A stretch of 64,000 bases of DNA, taken from CAXBCP01 sp047638395. Lineage in GTDB: Bacteria; Pseudomonadota; Alphaproteobacteria; MPNO01; UBA830. Below, in pieces: positions 32,537 through 41,857 of the stretch; the stretch's first letter is position 1, and every line of letters begins with the position of its first letter. The notes beneath the pieces were generated by a model that saw nothing but the letters and a program-made list of their open reading frames with translations, was not told where the DNA came from and did no database searches. The stretch spans positions 1 through 64,000 of the forward strand of contig JBLIMV010000018.1 of the NCBI GenBank assembly GCA_047638395.1, given 5' to 3'. A program made the position numbers and the translations under genes.

Positions 32537-33550
32537 ATGACAGGTGGCGATTACAGCCTCGGAAAATTCCCGGTCACCCGTATGCGGCGAAACCGCCGGG
32601 ACGACTGGAATCGCCGCCTTGTCGCGGAGAACGTGCTGACATCGTCGGATTTCATCTGGCCGGTATTTGTTCATGACGCGCCGGAAGCGCGGCTCGACAT
32701 CCCTTCCCTGCCCGGCATCCAGCGGCATTCGATCGATGCGCTGGTCGACGAAGCCGGCAAGGCCGCCGAGTTGGGCATTCCGGTGATCGCGGTGTTCCCG
32801 GCAACGAACCCGGCGCTCAAGGATGCCGAGGGATCGGAATCCGTGAACCCGGACAACCTGGTGTGCCGGGCAGTCAGCGCCATCAAGGACGCAAAGCTCG
32901 ATATCGGCGTGATGTGCGATGTCGCGCTCGATCCGTTCACGGATCATGGCCATGACGGGTTGCTCCGCGACGGCTATGTCGTCAACGACGAAACGCTGGA
33001 TATCCTGGCCAAACAGGCCGTCAATCAGGCCAATGCCGGTTGCGATGTGATTTCACCCTCCGACATGATGGACGGCCGGGTCGGCGCGATCCGGACGGCG
33101 CTGGACGATGCCGGCCATGATGCCGTTCGTATCATTGCCTATAGCGCAAAATATGCATCCGCCCTGTATGGGCCGTTCCGCGACGCCGTGGGCTCCGCAC
33201 CGAACCTTGCCGGGGGCGACAAGAAAACCTACCAGATGGACCCCGCCAACACCGACGAAGCACTGCGCGAAGTGGCGATGGATATCGCCGAAGGCGCCGA
33301 CATGGTGATGGTCAAGCCCGGCCTGTTTTATCTGGATATCGTACGCCGCGTGAAAGACGAGTTCGGGATGCCGACATTCGCGTATCAGGTGTCGGGCGAA
33401 TACGCGATGATGAAAGGGGCAGCACTGAATGGCTGGCTCGACTGGGACCGTGTAATTGTCGAAAGCCTGCTGGCATTCAAGCGCGCCGGCGCCGACGGTG
33501 TGCTGACCTATGCCGCCGTCGAAGTCGCTCAACGCCTCAAGTCGGGCTGA
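32537..33550 (+). CDS. hemB: Delta-aminolevulinic acid dehydratase (porphobilinogen synthase), aspartate-rich metal site type
   Basis: 337 residues. HemB joins two 5-aminolevulinate to porphobilinogen in haem and cobalamin synthesis. The Schiff-base lysines are in IIAYSAKYASALYGPF and ADMVMVKPGLFYLDIV. The metal-site segment reads DVALDPFTDHGHDG, with Asp where the zinc enzymes have Cys (DVCLCEYTSHGHCG), so it belongs to the zinc-independent, magnesium-type group. It is 11 bases downstream of metY. Its stop directly abuts the stop of the convergent Lon-like gene. Confidence 0.96.
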   Translation: MTGGDYSLGKFPVTRMRRNRRDDWNRRLVAENVLTSSDFIWPVFVHDAPEARLDIPSLPGIQRHSIDALVDEAGKAAELGIPVIAVFPATNPALKDAEGSESVNPDNLVCRAVSAIKDAKLDIGVMCDVALDPFTDHGHDGLLRDGYVVNDETLDILAKQAVNQANAGCDVISPSDMMDGRVGAIRTALDDAGHDAVRIIAYSAKYASALYGPFRDAVGSAPNLAGGDKKTYQMDPANTDEALREVAMDIAEGADMVMVKPGLFYLDIVRRVKDEFGMPTFAYQVSGEYAMMKGAALNGWLDWDRVIVESLLAFKRAGADGVLTYAAVEVAQRLKSG

Positions 33551-35914
33551 TCAGACAGCACCTTTGCGATCCATCAGGACCTTGTCGTATTCCGCGAGCT
33601 TTGCGGAGACACGTCCGAACACGGTGTCGTCCGGGTATTTTCCCGCTGCATCCGGCGCTCCCGCGGGCATGCCGAGGAACAGTTCCACCGCATCCTCAAT
33701 CGTCTCTAGACTGTAAACCGAAAACGTCCCTTCCCGCACCGCCGCCTCAACATCGGCGCGCAGCACAAGATTCTTCTCATTGGCACATGGAATAGCAGCC
33801 CCCTGTGCGCCATCGAGGGTGCCAGCCTCGACACAGGACCGGAAGAAACCTTCGATCTTGTGATGCGCGCCGCCGATTGCCTGGGCGGCACCATGCTGAT
33901 TCACCGACCCGGTGATCGCGAGGTCCTGACGCACCGGCACCCCGGAGATATCCGACAGGATCGCAACCAGTTCGGCGAGCGAGGCACTATCGCCGTCAAC
34001 CCCGCCATAGGATTGCTCGAACGTGATCGAGACATTGAACGACAGCGGATAAGCCCGGGCAAACGTCCCGGACAGCCAGCCCTGCAGAACCAGCGCCCCC
34101 TTTTGCTGCAAAGGCCCGCCAAGGCCGGTATCACGCTCGATATTAAGCACGCCGCGACGCCCCACCGAAGCGCTTGCGGTCACGCGGCTGGGTGTGCCGA
34201 ACGTGTGGTCACCGACGTTCCGGACCGTCAACGCATTCACCTGGCCAACCGCGGTACCGGAGGTTGCGATCAAAACGGCTTTCTCGGAAATACCCTCCTG
34301 AATCCTGTCTTCGATGCGGGCATTGCGGTGGCGCCGGTTCTCGATCGCCGTCTCGACCGTCTCGGCCGAGATCTCTTTCCCGCCGTCTTCTTTCAGCACG
34401 TAGCGCGCTTCGGCCAGAATGTCCTGAATTCGTTCGAACTGCGAAGAAAGCTTGGTCCGGTCAGCCGCCCAGCGGGATGCCTGACCAAGCAGGCGGACGA
34501 TGGCGGAATCGGCGTACTTGATGTCGCCGCCGACATCACCATCAGCCAATTGGCGGACCAGCCCCGCATAGGTCTCGATGTTCCCGGTCTCCGCCTCAAA
34601 GTCCGGATCGATGTCGGCCTTGACCCTGAAGTAGCTCTGAAACTCCGGGTCGGTGGAAAAAAACGTGTAGTACCAGTTCGGCGCACCGATCAGGACGACC
34701 TTTATGTCGAGCGGTACAGCCTGCGGCGACAAGGCCCCCGCCACAGTCGGTCCGCTACTCCGATACAGCTCTTCAATCCTGATTTCCTGATCCCGCAGAG
34801 CGCCCTTGATATATGGCCAGATCGATGGATTGGAGGCAATTGCATCCGCACGGAGAACCAGAACACCCCCATTCGCACGATGAAACGCGCCGGGTTTGAT
34901 GAGCGTAAAATCAGTCTCCATCGCCCGGGCGGACTGGCGGTACTCGATACGCCCAAAGAGATTCTCATATGTCGGGTTGGCTTCGACAATGACCGGGAGC
35001 GTCTCACTACGCTGGTTATCGACCAGCAGATTGACCGCATAGCGCCGGGCGGGATCGAGTTCCGGCGGTCGCGCGCCTTCTTCGGGCGGCGGCAGGAATG
35101 CCTGAAAGTTCTCGGTGATGTCATTGCGAAGCTCGATGAGCCATTTGTTCAGACCATGATGCTCTGAAAAATCAGCGAGGATCGTGTCGATGACCGGCCC
35201 GCTGGTCTGGTCCGCCACCTGCCTGCTCAACTCGGCGCCCCGCTGCTGAAACGCTGCCTGTAATTCGGCCGTCCGCCGGTTTATGGCAAGTATCTGCTGC
35301 GCCAGCGCGGGACCATGCTCCGCCAGCAGTGCGCGCTGGTCATCGGTCATCTGCTCGGCGGGTACTGCTTCGCCCTTTTCATCCGTTGCAACGATCACCG
35401 GCCCCTGCTGGTTCTGCAGGATATTCAGCCCCTTCTCCGTCGCCGCATTCTGAACGGCCTGCATCTGGGTGTTCAGTTCTGTCTGGGCCGCCTCACCCTC
35501 CGCCTGCATCTGGGACTGAAAAGACTCCCCGCCAAAGGCGGTTCTCAGCGCCTTGGTCAAACCACCGGTCAGGCGTTGCATTGCATCGCGCAGTTTTCTG
35601 CCCTCACCGACAGGCAAACGGACGGCCACAGGTTCCGCCGGCGCGCCAAAATCATTCAGATACACCCAATCGTCGGGCGCGCCACTATCGCTCACCGCTT
35701 CCTTCAGAAATTCCACCGTCGACGTCAGACGTCCACTCTGGTTCTCGCCCAGTACAAAGACGTTGAACCCCGGCTCCGGCATCGCCAGCGCCAGTTCAAG
35801 CGCCTCGCGCGCACGCGTGTGACTGGACAGATCGAAAATCGCGCCATCCTGGCGCGTTCCGGGCGCGAAGGCAGGAATGCCGATTTCGTCAGCGGCTAGT
35901 TTTTTGGCGGTCAT
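33551..35914 (-). CDS. Lon-like protease of the AAA_32 family with degraded ATPase motifs
   Basis: 787 residues. The C-terminal Lon protease domain is complete: catalytic Ser643 in GGVDGDSASLAELVAIL and Lys686 in AAQAIGGAHHKIEGFF, 43 apart as in Lon. The N-terminal part is the AAA_32 Lon-like domain, with a long helical insert (about residues 110-260, many Gln/Ala/Glu). The nucleotide site is altered: Walker A is GENQSGRLTS (Arg for Lys) and Walker B HRANGGVLVLRADAI (Arg for Asp). It may therefore work without, or with altered, ATP use. It is leftward and alone, 61 bases from yheT. Confidence 0.92.
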   Translation of the reverse strand: MTAKKLAADEIGIPAFAPGTRQDGAIFDLSSHTRAREALELALAMPEPGFNVFVLGENQSGRLTSTVEFLKEAVSDSGAPDDWVYLNDFGAPAEPVAVRLPVGEGRKLRDAMQRLTGGLTKALRTAFGGESFQSQMQAEGEAAQTELNTQMQAVQNAATEKGLNILQNQQGPVIVATDEKGEAVPAEQMTDDQRALLAEHGPALAQQILAINRRTAELQAAFQQRGAELSRQVADQTSGPVIDTILADFSEHHGLNKWLIELRNDITENFQAFLPPPEEGARPPELDPARRYAVNLLVDNQRSETLPVIVEANPTYENLFGRIEYRQSARAMETDFTLIKPGAFHRANGGVLVLRADAIASNPSIWPYIKGALRDQEIRIEELYRSSGPTVAGALSPQAVPLDIKVVLIGAPNWYYTFFSTDPEFQSYFRVKADIDPDFEAETGNIETYAGLVRQLADGDVGGDIKYADSAIVRLLGQASRWAADRTKLSSQFERIQDILAEARYVLKEDGGKEISAETVETAIENRRHRNARIEDRIQEGISEKAVLIATSGTAVGQVNALTVRNVGDHTFGTPSRVTASASVGRRGVLNIERDTGLGGPLQQKGALVLQGWLSGTFARAYPLSFNVSITFEQSYGGVDGDSASLAELVAILSDISGVPVRQDLAITGSVNQHGAAQAIGGAHHKIEGFFRSCVEAGTLDGAQGAAIPCANEKNLVLRADVEAAVREGTFSVYSLETIEDAVELFLGMPAGAPDAAGKYPDDTVFGRVSAKLAEYDKVLMDRKGAV

Positions 35915-35975
35915 CTGCTCTCCAAGGGGAAGAAATTCACTGTGGGCAGGATAGTTACGCGTCAGCCCTGCCCGA

Positions 35976-36962
35976 TCAAGGGGCTAACGGTCGGTCGAGA
36001 AACGACACAAAATACGTGTAAGCACACTGATTGTGCCACGGCGTCCGACCTTCACGGCCGTGAAAACCTACATGGCCACCGCTATCGGCCAGCGCCAGCG
36101 ATATCTTTGGCAAGGCTCCGAGATCAATGTCCTCAAACGCGTCGGCGGGGATCCAGGGATCGTTTCGCGCATGAATAAGCAGCGCAGGCGTTTCGATCTC
36201 CGCGAGCATACCGCCGGCCGAGCACTTCCGGTAATACTCGTCCGCGTCGGCAAACCCGTTGCGCGGCGCCACGAACCTGTCATCGAACGCGTATACGCTG
36301 CGCACGCCGTTGATCGTTGCCCGTTCGGCATCGCTCAGGACAGCACTCCCGCCCGCCGCCTCCTCCGACATGCGTTTGAGAAGCCACCGGTGATAGAGAC
36401 GGTTGCGGGGTGCCATCATACGGCGCGAGGCCGCCGCCAGATCAATCGGGGCCGAAACGGCAATGGCGCAGAGAGGCTCAACCGCCAGCGAGTGTTCCGC
36501 CAGGTATTTGAGGACAATATTGCCGCCCAGCGAGTATCCGATGAGGCCGACACCACGTCGGACCAGGTCGCTCGGCAGCTGCTCCAATACGTTGGCGAGA
36601 TCAGCGCTCGAACCGGCACAATAGTGCCCCTGGCAGGTTTTCCGGGACGGTCCGGCGCCCCGCAGGTTCAAGCGAAGCACCGATATCTCCTGTGACAGCA
36701 AAAAACGGGCCGTTTCCAGGACATAGAAACTCTCTTCGCATCCGGTCAATCCATGCAGGAGAACCACCAGCAGGCCGTCGCCATTCCGGTGCAGCACGCC
36801 CTGCAGGCGATCGCCCGAGCCGTCATCGGTATCGAAGAACAGACGCTCCGACGGCCAGGCGGACAAATCCCACCCGCCCGGGCTCAGATAGTTTCTGAGC
36901 GTCTGGAGGTCACCGCCAACCCACGGAAACCTTGGCCAAAAGGGCGGAAATGACGGGTTCAA
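35976..36962 (-). CDS. YheT-type alpha/beta hydrolase
   Basis: 328 residues. AB_hydrolase_4 features: FFDTDDGSGDRLQGVLHRNG, VVLLHGLTGCEESFYVLETARFL, nucleophile elbow IGYSLGGNIVLKYLAE, and ALLIHARNDPWIPADAFE with the acid and a later His in SGGHVGFHG. Substrate is unknown; the family includes lipid-type and small-ester hydrolases. It follows the ACT protein gene by 13 bases, and the two are probably cotranscribed. Confidence 0.9.
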   Translation of the reverse strand: MNPSFPPFWPRFPWVGGDLQTLRNYLSPGGWDLSAWPSERLFFDTDDGSGDRLQGVLHRNGDGLLVVLLHGLTGCEESFYVLETARFLLSQEISVLRLNLRGAGPSRKTCQGHYCAGSSADLANVLEQLPSDLVRRGVGLIGYSLGGNIVLKYLAEHSLAVEPLCAIAVSAPIDLAAASRRMMAPRNRLYHRWLLKRMSEEAAGGSAVLSDAERATINGVRSVYAFDDRFVAPRNGFADADEYYRKCSAGGMLAEIETPALLIHARNDPWIPADAFEDIDLGALPKISLALADSGGHVGFHGREGRTPWHNQCAYTYFVSFLDRPLAP

Positions 36963-36975
36963 GTCGATGCGGCGT

Positions 36976-37497
36976 TCAGAACCGGTCTGCCGTACAGCTC
37001 AGCCCGAGCGCTTCGGCCGTATTCCCGACGGTTGAAATGCAGGCATCGGCAGCCGCCTCGGGAAGTGAGACGTCCAGACGGATAACATACAGGCCCTGTT
37101 GCTCCGCCAGCGGCCCGGCATTCAGCGTGACAATATTTGCCCCGAACTCCACAAATGTCTCACATAGCCGGGCAACCAACCCCGGTTGATCACCGCCGGA
37201 CACGGTGATCCTGTGGGTGACGTCCCCCTCAGGCCCGTGATGAGCCTCGAAGTTGTAGGGACGTGCCCTTATTTCAGCACCCGCAAGGATCTCCAACGAT
37301 TCCAACGCCCGCTGAAGTTCACCGGCCTCGAGATCGGAGGGCAGTTCACATATCGCAGAGAAATCAGCGCCACCGCCGAGAACAGAGAAACTGGTATCCG
37401 TCAGGTTTGCGCCCATCTCCCAGAGCGACGCCGTTATGGCGGACACGAGGCCCGTTTTATCGGGGCACAGAACTGTTACGATAGCTGTCGTCGTCAT
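36976..37497 (-). CDS. ACT-domain protein, GcvR-like
   Basis: 173 residues with two ACT repeats: TAIVTVLCPDKTGLVSAITASLWEMGANLTDTSFSV and HRITVSGGDQPGLVARLCETFVEFGANIVTLNAGP. GcvR binds the activator GcvA and represses glycine cleavage in E. coli; related proteins bind amino acids. No gcvA is in view, so the exact role is open. It is the first gene of a two-gene leftward operon, divergent from the penicillin acylase. Confidence 0.82.
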   Translation of the reverse strand: MTTTAIVTVLCPDKTGLVSAITASLWEMGANLTDTSFSVLGGGADFSAICELPSDLEAGELQRALESLEILAGAEIRARPYNFEAHHGPEGDVTHRITVSGGDQPGLVARLCETFVEFGANIVTLNAGPLAEQQGLYVIRLDVSLPEAAADACISTVGNTAEALGLSCTADRF

Positions 37498-37578
37498 GAA
37501 TTCCTCGGGGTTTGATCGCTCGACACTAGCAATCGGGGGGCTACAGGGCGAGTGAGAAGAAAGATCAACGCCTCCATA

Positions 37579-37624
37579 TGTAATAAATTACATTATGTAT
37601 TCTTCATAACATACTGACTATAAT
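37579..37624 (+). promoter_or_regulatory. AT-rich regulatory region before the penicillin acylase gene
   Basis: TGTAATAAATTACA (37579-37592) is a 6-2-6 inverted repeat; TGTAAT recurs just downstream of the -10 region (from 37632). TATAAT at 37619-37624 is a good -10; the -35 is not clear. The stretch is far richer in A/T than its surroundings. Confidence 0.45.
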
Positions 37625-37653
37625 ATATTATGTGTAATTTTTGATACCGGTAA

Positions 37654-40041
37654 ATGATTAAAAAATTTGCGCTCAGACTGACCCTCATCGTCCTGCTCCC
37701 GCTATCGTTTTTGGCGGTGGCCGGCATCCTCTGGCTCAGAACATCGCTCCCGGGTCTTTCTGAGAACATCGCCCTGCCCGGGATAGAGGCGCCGGTCGAG
37801 GTCGTTCATGACAGCAACGGCATACCGCACATCATCGCCGGGTCGACCAGTGACGCCTATCGGGCACTCGGCTTCCTGCATGCGCGGGACCGCCTGTTCC
37901 AGATGGACTTCATGCGGCGCCTCGGCGCCGGGCGTCTCTCTGAAGTCACCGGGCGACCTACCCTGCAACTCGATAGAACAATGCGCACCCTGGGTCTGTA
38001 CCGTCTTGCAGGAGAGACAGTCAGTCGCATGCCGCCAGACGCACGGGCGGCGCTGGATGCTTATGCCGCCGGCGTAAATGCGTTTCTGGCCTCACGGTCC
38101 GGCGCGCTGCCGCCCGAGTTTGTTGTTTTGCGGTATCAGCCCGAACAATGGACGCCGGCGGATTCACTTGTATGGGGCCGTCTGATGGCGATGCGGCTGA
38201 CCGGTAACTGGCGGACAGAGGCCCTGCGCGCCGCTCTTGCCGAAAGGCTCAGTGCAGCCCAACTCGCTGACCTCTGGCCGCGGGGCACCGATGTTACCCC
38301 GGCCACGCTGGCAGGCATCCTGCCCATGAAAGACACAGCACGCATTGCAAAGCAGGTCCTCATCGGCATTCCTGACTGGTTACGGCAGGTTTCAGCATCT
38401 AATTCCTGGCTCGTTTCGGGCACCGGGACCCAAACCGGCAAACCCGTCCTGGCCAACGACCCCCATCTCGGATACCGCGCGCCGGGCCTGTGGTATCTCG
38501 CACGGATCAGCGCGCCGGGGCTGGATGTCACCGGTGCGACGGTGCCGGGCGTTCCTTTTCATATTCTTGGACATAACGGGCGGATCGCCTGGGGTTTCAC
38601 GACAACGGACAGCGACACCCAGGATCTGTTTGTCGAGCGTCTCGATACGGACCGCCCTGGCCACTATCTGACGCCCGGGGGCTCTGCGCCCTTCGTCACC
38701 CGACAGGAAACCATCACCATCAAGGACGCACCTGCCGAAACCTTTACGGTTCGCGAAACACGCCATGGCCCGGTGATTTCGGATATCTACAACAATTTGA
38801 CCAAAGTCGCCGGCGAGAGCCATGTCATCGCTCTCGCGGCAACCAGCCTGCGCGCCGACGACATGACCCCGCTCGCGTTATTCGGGTTCAACAAGGCGCA
38901 GAACTGGCAAGACTTCAGGGATGCCGCCCGGCACTTTCATACCCCGCAACAAAACATTTCCTATGCCGATACGGGCGGCAATATTGGCTTCATCTCCCCC
39001 GGGCGGGTGCCGGTCAGACGAACCGGTTTGGGCCGGCGCCCCGTTCCCGGCTGGACCGGTACCTATGACTGGACCGGTTTCATCCCGTTCGATGCCCTGC
39101 CTCAGTCATATAATCCAGCTTCCGGGCGGATTGTGAACGCGAACCACCGGATCGTGCCAGACTCCTACGAATGGTATCTGACGGACGATTGGTCTGCGCC
39201 GTACCGCGCGCGGCGGATTTACGCAGCGCTCGATACGACGGAACCCCACACAGTGGCGCAGTCCTTGCGCCTTCAGACAGACACGCTTTCGCTTGCCGCT
39301 AAAGACCTTCTGCCCGTTCTGCTGGGAAATCTCGATGCGCGCACAGAAAAGCGTCGGCGCGTTGCAGCGCTTTTGCAGGCATGGGACCGACAAATGTCCC
39401 GAGATGCCGCCGCCCCGCTGATCTATTCGACGTGGCTCGTGGCCGTTAACCGGGCATTGTACGCGGACGAACTGGGCCCGCTGTTCCCGCAATATTTCGG
39501 CCTCAGACCGCGTGTCGTCCTGCACATGCTGACGAAGCGCACAGCATGGTGTGACGACGTGACAACAGAACACTCTGAAACCTGCCGCGAAATCGTTTCC
39601 CGCGCACTGGATACCGCGGTTTTATCGCTGGAAGACAAATATGGCGGAGATATCGACAACTGGCGCTGGGGAAAAGCCCATCAGGCGGTGTTCAGTCACC
39701 CGCTATTCGGCAGAATCCCTGTCATCAAACAGCTTTCCGACATCCGGATCGAAGCCGATGGCGGCCCGTATACAGTGAGTAGAGCGCAATCCCGGATCGG
39801 CGATTCGAAAGCCCCGTTTGCCAGCGTTCATGGCCCCGGATACCGCGCCGTGTACGACCTTTCAGATTTGGCGAACTCCCGTTTCGCAACCGCAACCGGG
39901 CAATCTGGCAACCCGCTTTCGCCACTTTACGCGAACACCACACGGAACTGGCGCGACGGAAAATACATAAAAATCCCGCAGACCCGGGCAGACGCGATAA
40001 AAGAGACCATGGGCATCACCAGACTGACCCCGGCAAAATGA
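37654..40041 (+). CDS. Penicillin acylase family N-terminal-nucleophile hydrolase
   Basis: 795 residues. A hydrophobic N-terminal helix (LRLTLIVLLPLSFLAVAGIL) serves as signal peptide or anchor. Then comes the alpha chain (PVEVVHDSNGIPHIIAGST, GFLHARDRLFQMDFMRR) and the linker. The autocatalytic nucleophile is Ser249 in SASNSWLVSG, beginning the beta chain, with NDPHLGYRAPGLWYL and WGFTTTDSDTQDLFVERL. Such enzymes act in the periplasm on amides, e.g. acyl-homoserine lactones, beta-lactams or N-acyl amino acids. Its stop overlaps the threonine dehydratase start by four bases (ATGA). Confidence 0.93.
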   Translation: MIKKFALRLTLIVLLPLSFLAVAGILWLRTSLPGLSENIALPGIEAPVEVVHDSNGIPHIIAGSTSDAYRALGFLHARDRLFQMDFMRRLGAGRLSEVTGRPTLQLDRTMRTLGLYRLAGETVSRMPPDARAALDAYAAGVNAFLASRSGALPPEFVVLRYQPEQWTPADSLVWGRLMAMRLTGNWRTEALRAALAERLSAAQLADLWPRGTDVTPATLAGILPMKDTARIAKQVLIGIPDWLRQVSASNSWLVSGTGTQTGKPVLANDPHLGYRAPGLWYLARISAPGLDVTGATVPGVPFHILGHNGRIAWGFTTTDSDTQDLFVERLDTDRPGHYLTPGGSAPFVTRQETITIKDAPAETFTVRETRHGPVISDIYNNLTKVAGESHVIALAATSLRADDMTPLALFGFNKAQNWQDFRDAARHFHTPQQNISYADTGGNIGFISPGRVPVRRTGLGRRPVPGWTGTYDWTGFIPFDALPQSYNPASGRIVNANHRIVPDSYEWYLTDDWSAPYRARRIYAALDTTEPHTVAQSLRLQTDTLSLAAKDLLPVLLGNLDARTEKRRRVAALLQAWDRQMSRDAAAPLIYSTWLVAVNRALYADELGPLFPQYFGLRPRVVLHMLTKRTAWCDDVTTEHSETCREIVSRALDTAVLSLEDKYGGDIDNWRWGKAHQAVFSHPLFGRIPVIKQLSDIRIEADGGPYTVSRAQSRIGDSKAPFASVHGPGYRAVYDLSDLANSRFATATGQSGNPLSPLYANTTRNWRDGKYIKIPQTRADAIKETMGITRLTPAK

Positions 40042-41264
40042 CGGTAACCGCCGAAGATATCCGCGCAGCGGCGCTGTCTATTGCAGACGGCGTTGAACGC
40101 ACACCGTTTGTGCAATCCCGCACATTGTCGGAAATCTGCGGGACCGAAATCTGGCTCAAGCTTGAAAACCTGCAATACACGGCGTCTTTCAAAGACCGCG
40201 GTGCCCTGAACAAAATTCTGTCGCTGACAGACACAGAGCGCGCAGCAGGCGTGGTTGCGGCCTCCGCCGGCAATCATGCCCAGGCAGTTGCGTGGCACGC
40301 ATCGCGGCTCGGCATCGATGCGACCATCGTCATGCCGGTATCAACCCCGCTCGTGAAGATCACCGGCACCGAAAAACTGGGTGCCGAATTAGTCCTGCAC
40401 GGGCCTGGTGTGGCAGAAGCCGCCGACCATGCATTGGAAATTGCCTCGCAAACCGGTTCAATATTCATTCATCCCTATGACGACGACCGGATCATTGCCG
40501 GCCAGGGCACAGCTGCGCTGGAAATTCTGGCAGACCGGCCCGATATCGATACGCTGGTTGTGCCCGTGGGCGGCGGCGGGTTCATTGCAGGCTGTGCCAT
40601 CGCGGCGAAGGACATCAACCCGGCTATCGAGGTCGTCGGCGTCGAAACCGAAATGTATCCCTCGATGCGGAATGCGCTTTTTGGCGAAACCGACCGGCGG
40701 ACCGGTGGTTATTCCATCGCCGACGGCATCTCGGTCAAAGCGCCGGGCGAACGCACCCTGAAAATCGCCAAGGAACACGTCTGCCGGATCGATATGGTCC
40801 GCGAAGACGACATCGAATCCGCCATACACATGCTTGCCGAGATCGAAAAACAGGTCGTGGAAGGTGCCGGCGCCGTTCCGCTTGCCGCCGTTCTGGCAAA
40901 CCGCGATGCCTTTTCCGGCAAACGCACTGCATTGTTGATTTCAGGCGGCAATATCGACACCCGGCTGCTTTCGTCGGTGCTGATGCGCGGACTGGTGCGA
41001 TCCGGTCGTCTCGTACGGCTCGGCATTCAGATCAACGATCTGCCCGGCAATCTTGCAACAGTCGCAACATTGATCGCCGAGCTTGGCGGCAACATCGTCG
41101 ACGTCGAGCATCAACGCTGGTATCGCGATGTACCGGTTCGGCTCGCCCAGATCGAAGTGCTTATCGAAGTCCGCAGCGGCGGCGACGGTCACCGGATCAC
41201 TGAAGGGCTGGCCGATGGCGGGTTCCCCGCGCGGATACTCGGCACAGATTACGGATCGGAATAG
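40038..41264 (+). CDS. ilvA: Threonine ammonia-lyase
   Basis: 408 residues. PLP Lys in LKLENLQYTASFKDRGALNK, the Ser/Gly loop SAGNHAQAVAWHA, the phosphate loop VPVGGGGFIAGCAI and a C-terminal ACT domain (GIQINDLPGNLATVATLIAELGGNIVDVEH). Length and single ACT fit the TdcB/IlvA type with one regulatory domain. It deaminates threonine to 2-oxobutanoate for isoleucine synthesis or catabolism. Being coupled to the acylase by a four-base overlap, its local role may be to use an amino acid released by that hydrolase, which is inference. Confidence 0.93.
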   Translation: MTVTAEDIRAAALSIADGVERTPFVQSRTLSEICGTEIWLKLENLQYTASFKDRGALNKILSLTDTERAAGVVAASAGNHAQAVAWHASRLGIDATIVMPVSTPLVKITGTEKLGAELVLHGPGVAEAADHALEIASQTGSIFIHPYDDDRIIAGQGTAALEILADRPDIDTLVVPVGGGGFIAGCAIAAKDINPAIEVVGVETEMYPSMRNALFGETDRRTGGYSIADGISVKAPGERTLKIAKEHVCRIDMVREDDIESAIHMLAEIEKQVVEGAGAVPLAAVLANRDAFSGKRTALLISGGNIDTRLLSSVLMRGLVRSGRLVRLGIQINDLPGNLATVATLIAELGGNIVDVEHQRWYRDVPVRLAQIEVLIEVRSGGDGHRITEGLADGGFPARILGTDYGSE

Positions 41265-41269
41265 CGCCT

Positions 41270-41785
41270 TCAGGACAGGTTGGCGTAGCCGCCTTTGAAA
41301 TACAGCAGCGGGCGGCTTTCGCCTTGCTCGTAGGTCATCCTGGTGACCTCGCCGACCATGATCAGATGATCGCCGCCCTCATACATCGCGTGCTTCTTGC
41401 ATTCGAGGACTGCAATCGAGCCACCGAACATCGGGCAGCCGTTTTCGCCATAACCGTGCTCAACACCGTCCCACTTGTCTTCGCTCGAACGGGCGAAGTT
41501 ATTGGACATGTCCATCTGATCTTCGCTCAGCACATTTATGTTGAAATGCCGGCAGCTTTCGAACGCTTCGAAACTGTTGATCTTGGCGTCGACGCAGAAC
41601 AGAACGAGCGGCGGGTCGAGCGATAGCGACGAAAACGAGTTCGCCGTAATACCAATTTTATCACCGTCGTGATCAAGCGTCGTGACGATCGTTACGCCCG
41701 TCGCAAAACATCCCACCGCGTTGCGGTATTCTCTCTGATCCATCGCCATAAGACTGTCCGTTACCTCTTGATTTTGGCCGTTCAT
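41270..41785 (-). CDS. Flavin reductase-like FMN-binding protein
   Basis: 171 residues. The split-barrel flavin reductase fold: YRNAVGCFATGVTIVTTL, ITANSFSSLSLDPPLVLFCVD, FNINVLSEDQMDMSNNFA, and DHLIMVGEVTRM. Such enzymes reduce FMN/FAD with NAD(P)H and hand it to a separate monooxygenase. No monooxygenase is in the window. Start may be 41785 or internal Met at 41749/41743; the site is not decisive. It is the last gene of a four-gene leftward operon, 72 bases after the MetE-like gene. Confidence 0.85.
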   Translation of the reverse strand: MNGQNQEVTDSLMAMDQREYRNAVGCFATGVTIVTTLDHDGDKIGITANSFSSLSLDPPLVLFCVDAKINSFEAFESCRHFNINVLSEDQMDMSNNFARSSEDKWDGVEHGYGENGCPMFGGSIAVLECKKHAMYEGGDHLIMVGEVTRMTYEQGESRPLLYFKGGYANLS

Positions 41786-41857
41786 CAGGCCGGCCGCGCA
41801 ATAATAGTCGATTGTCCGTCATTGGGAAACGGGTCCCCCTTCCGCCGGGTGGGAAAT

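Noticed and set aside
33860..35167. 435-codon plus-strand frame opposite the Lon-like protease
   Set aside because: The minus strand has a clear Lon catalytic domain; the antisense frame has no recognisable domain.
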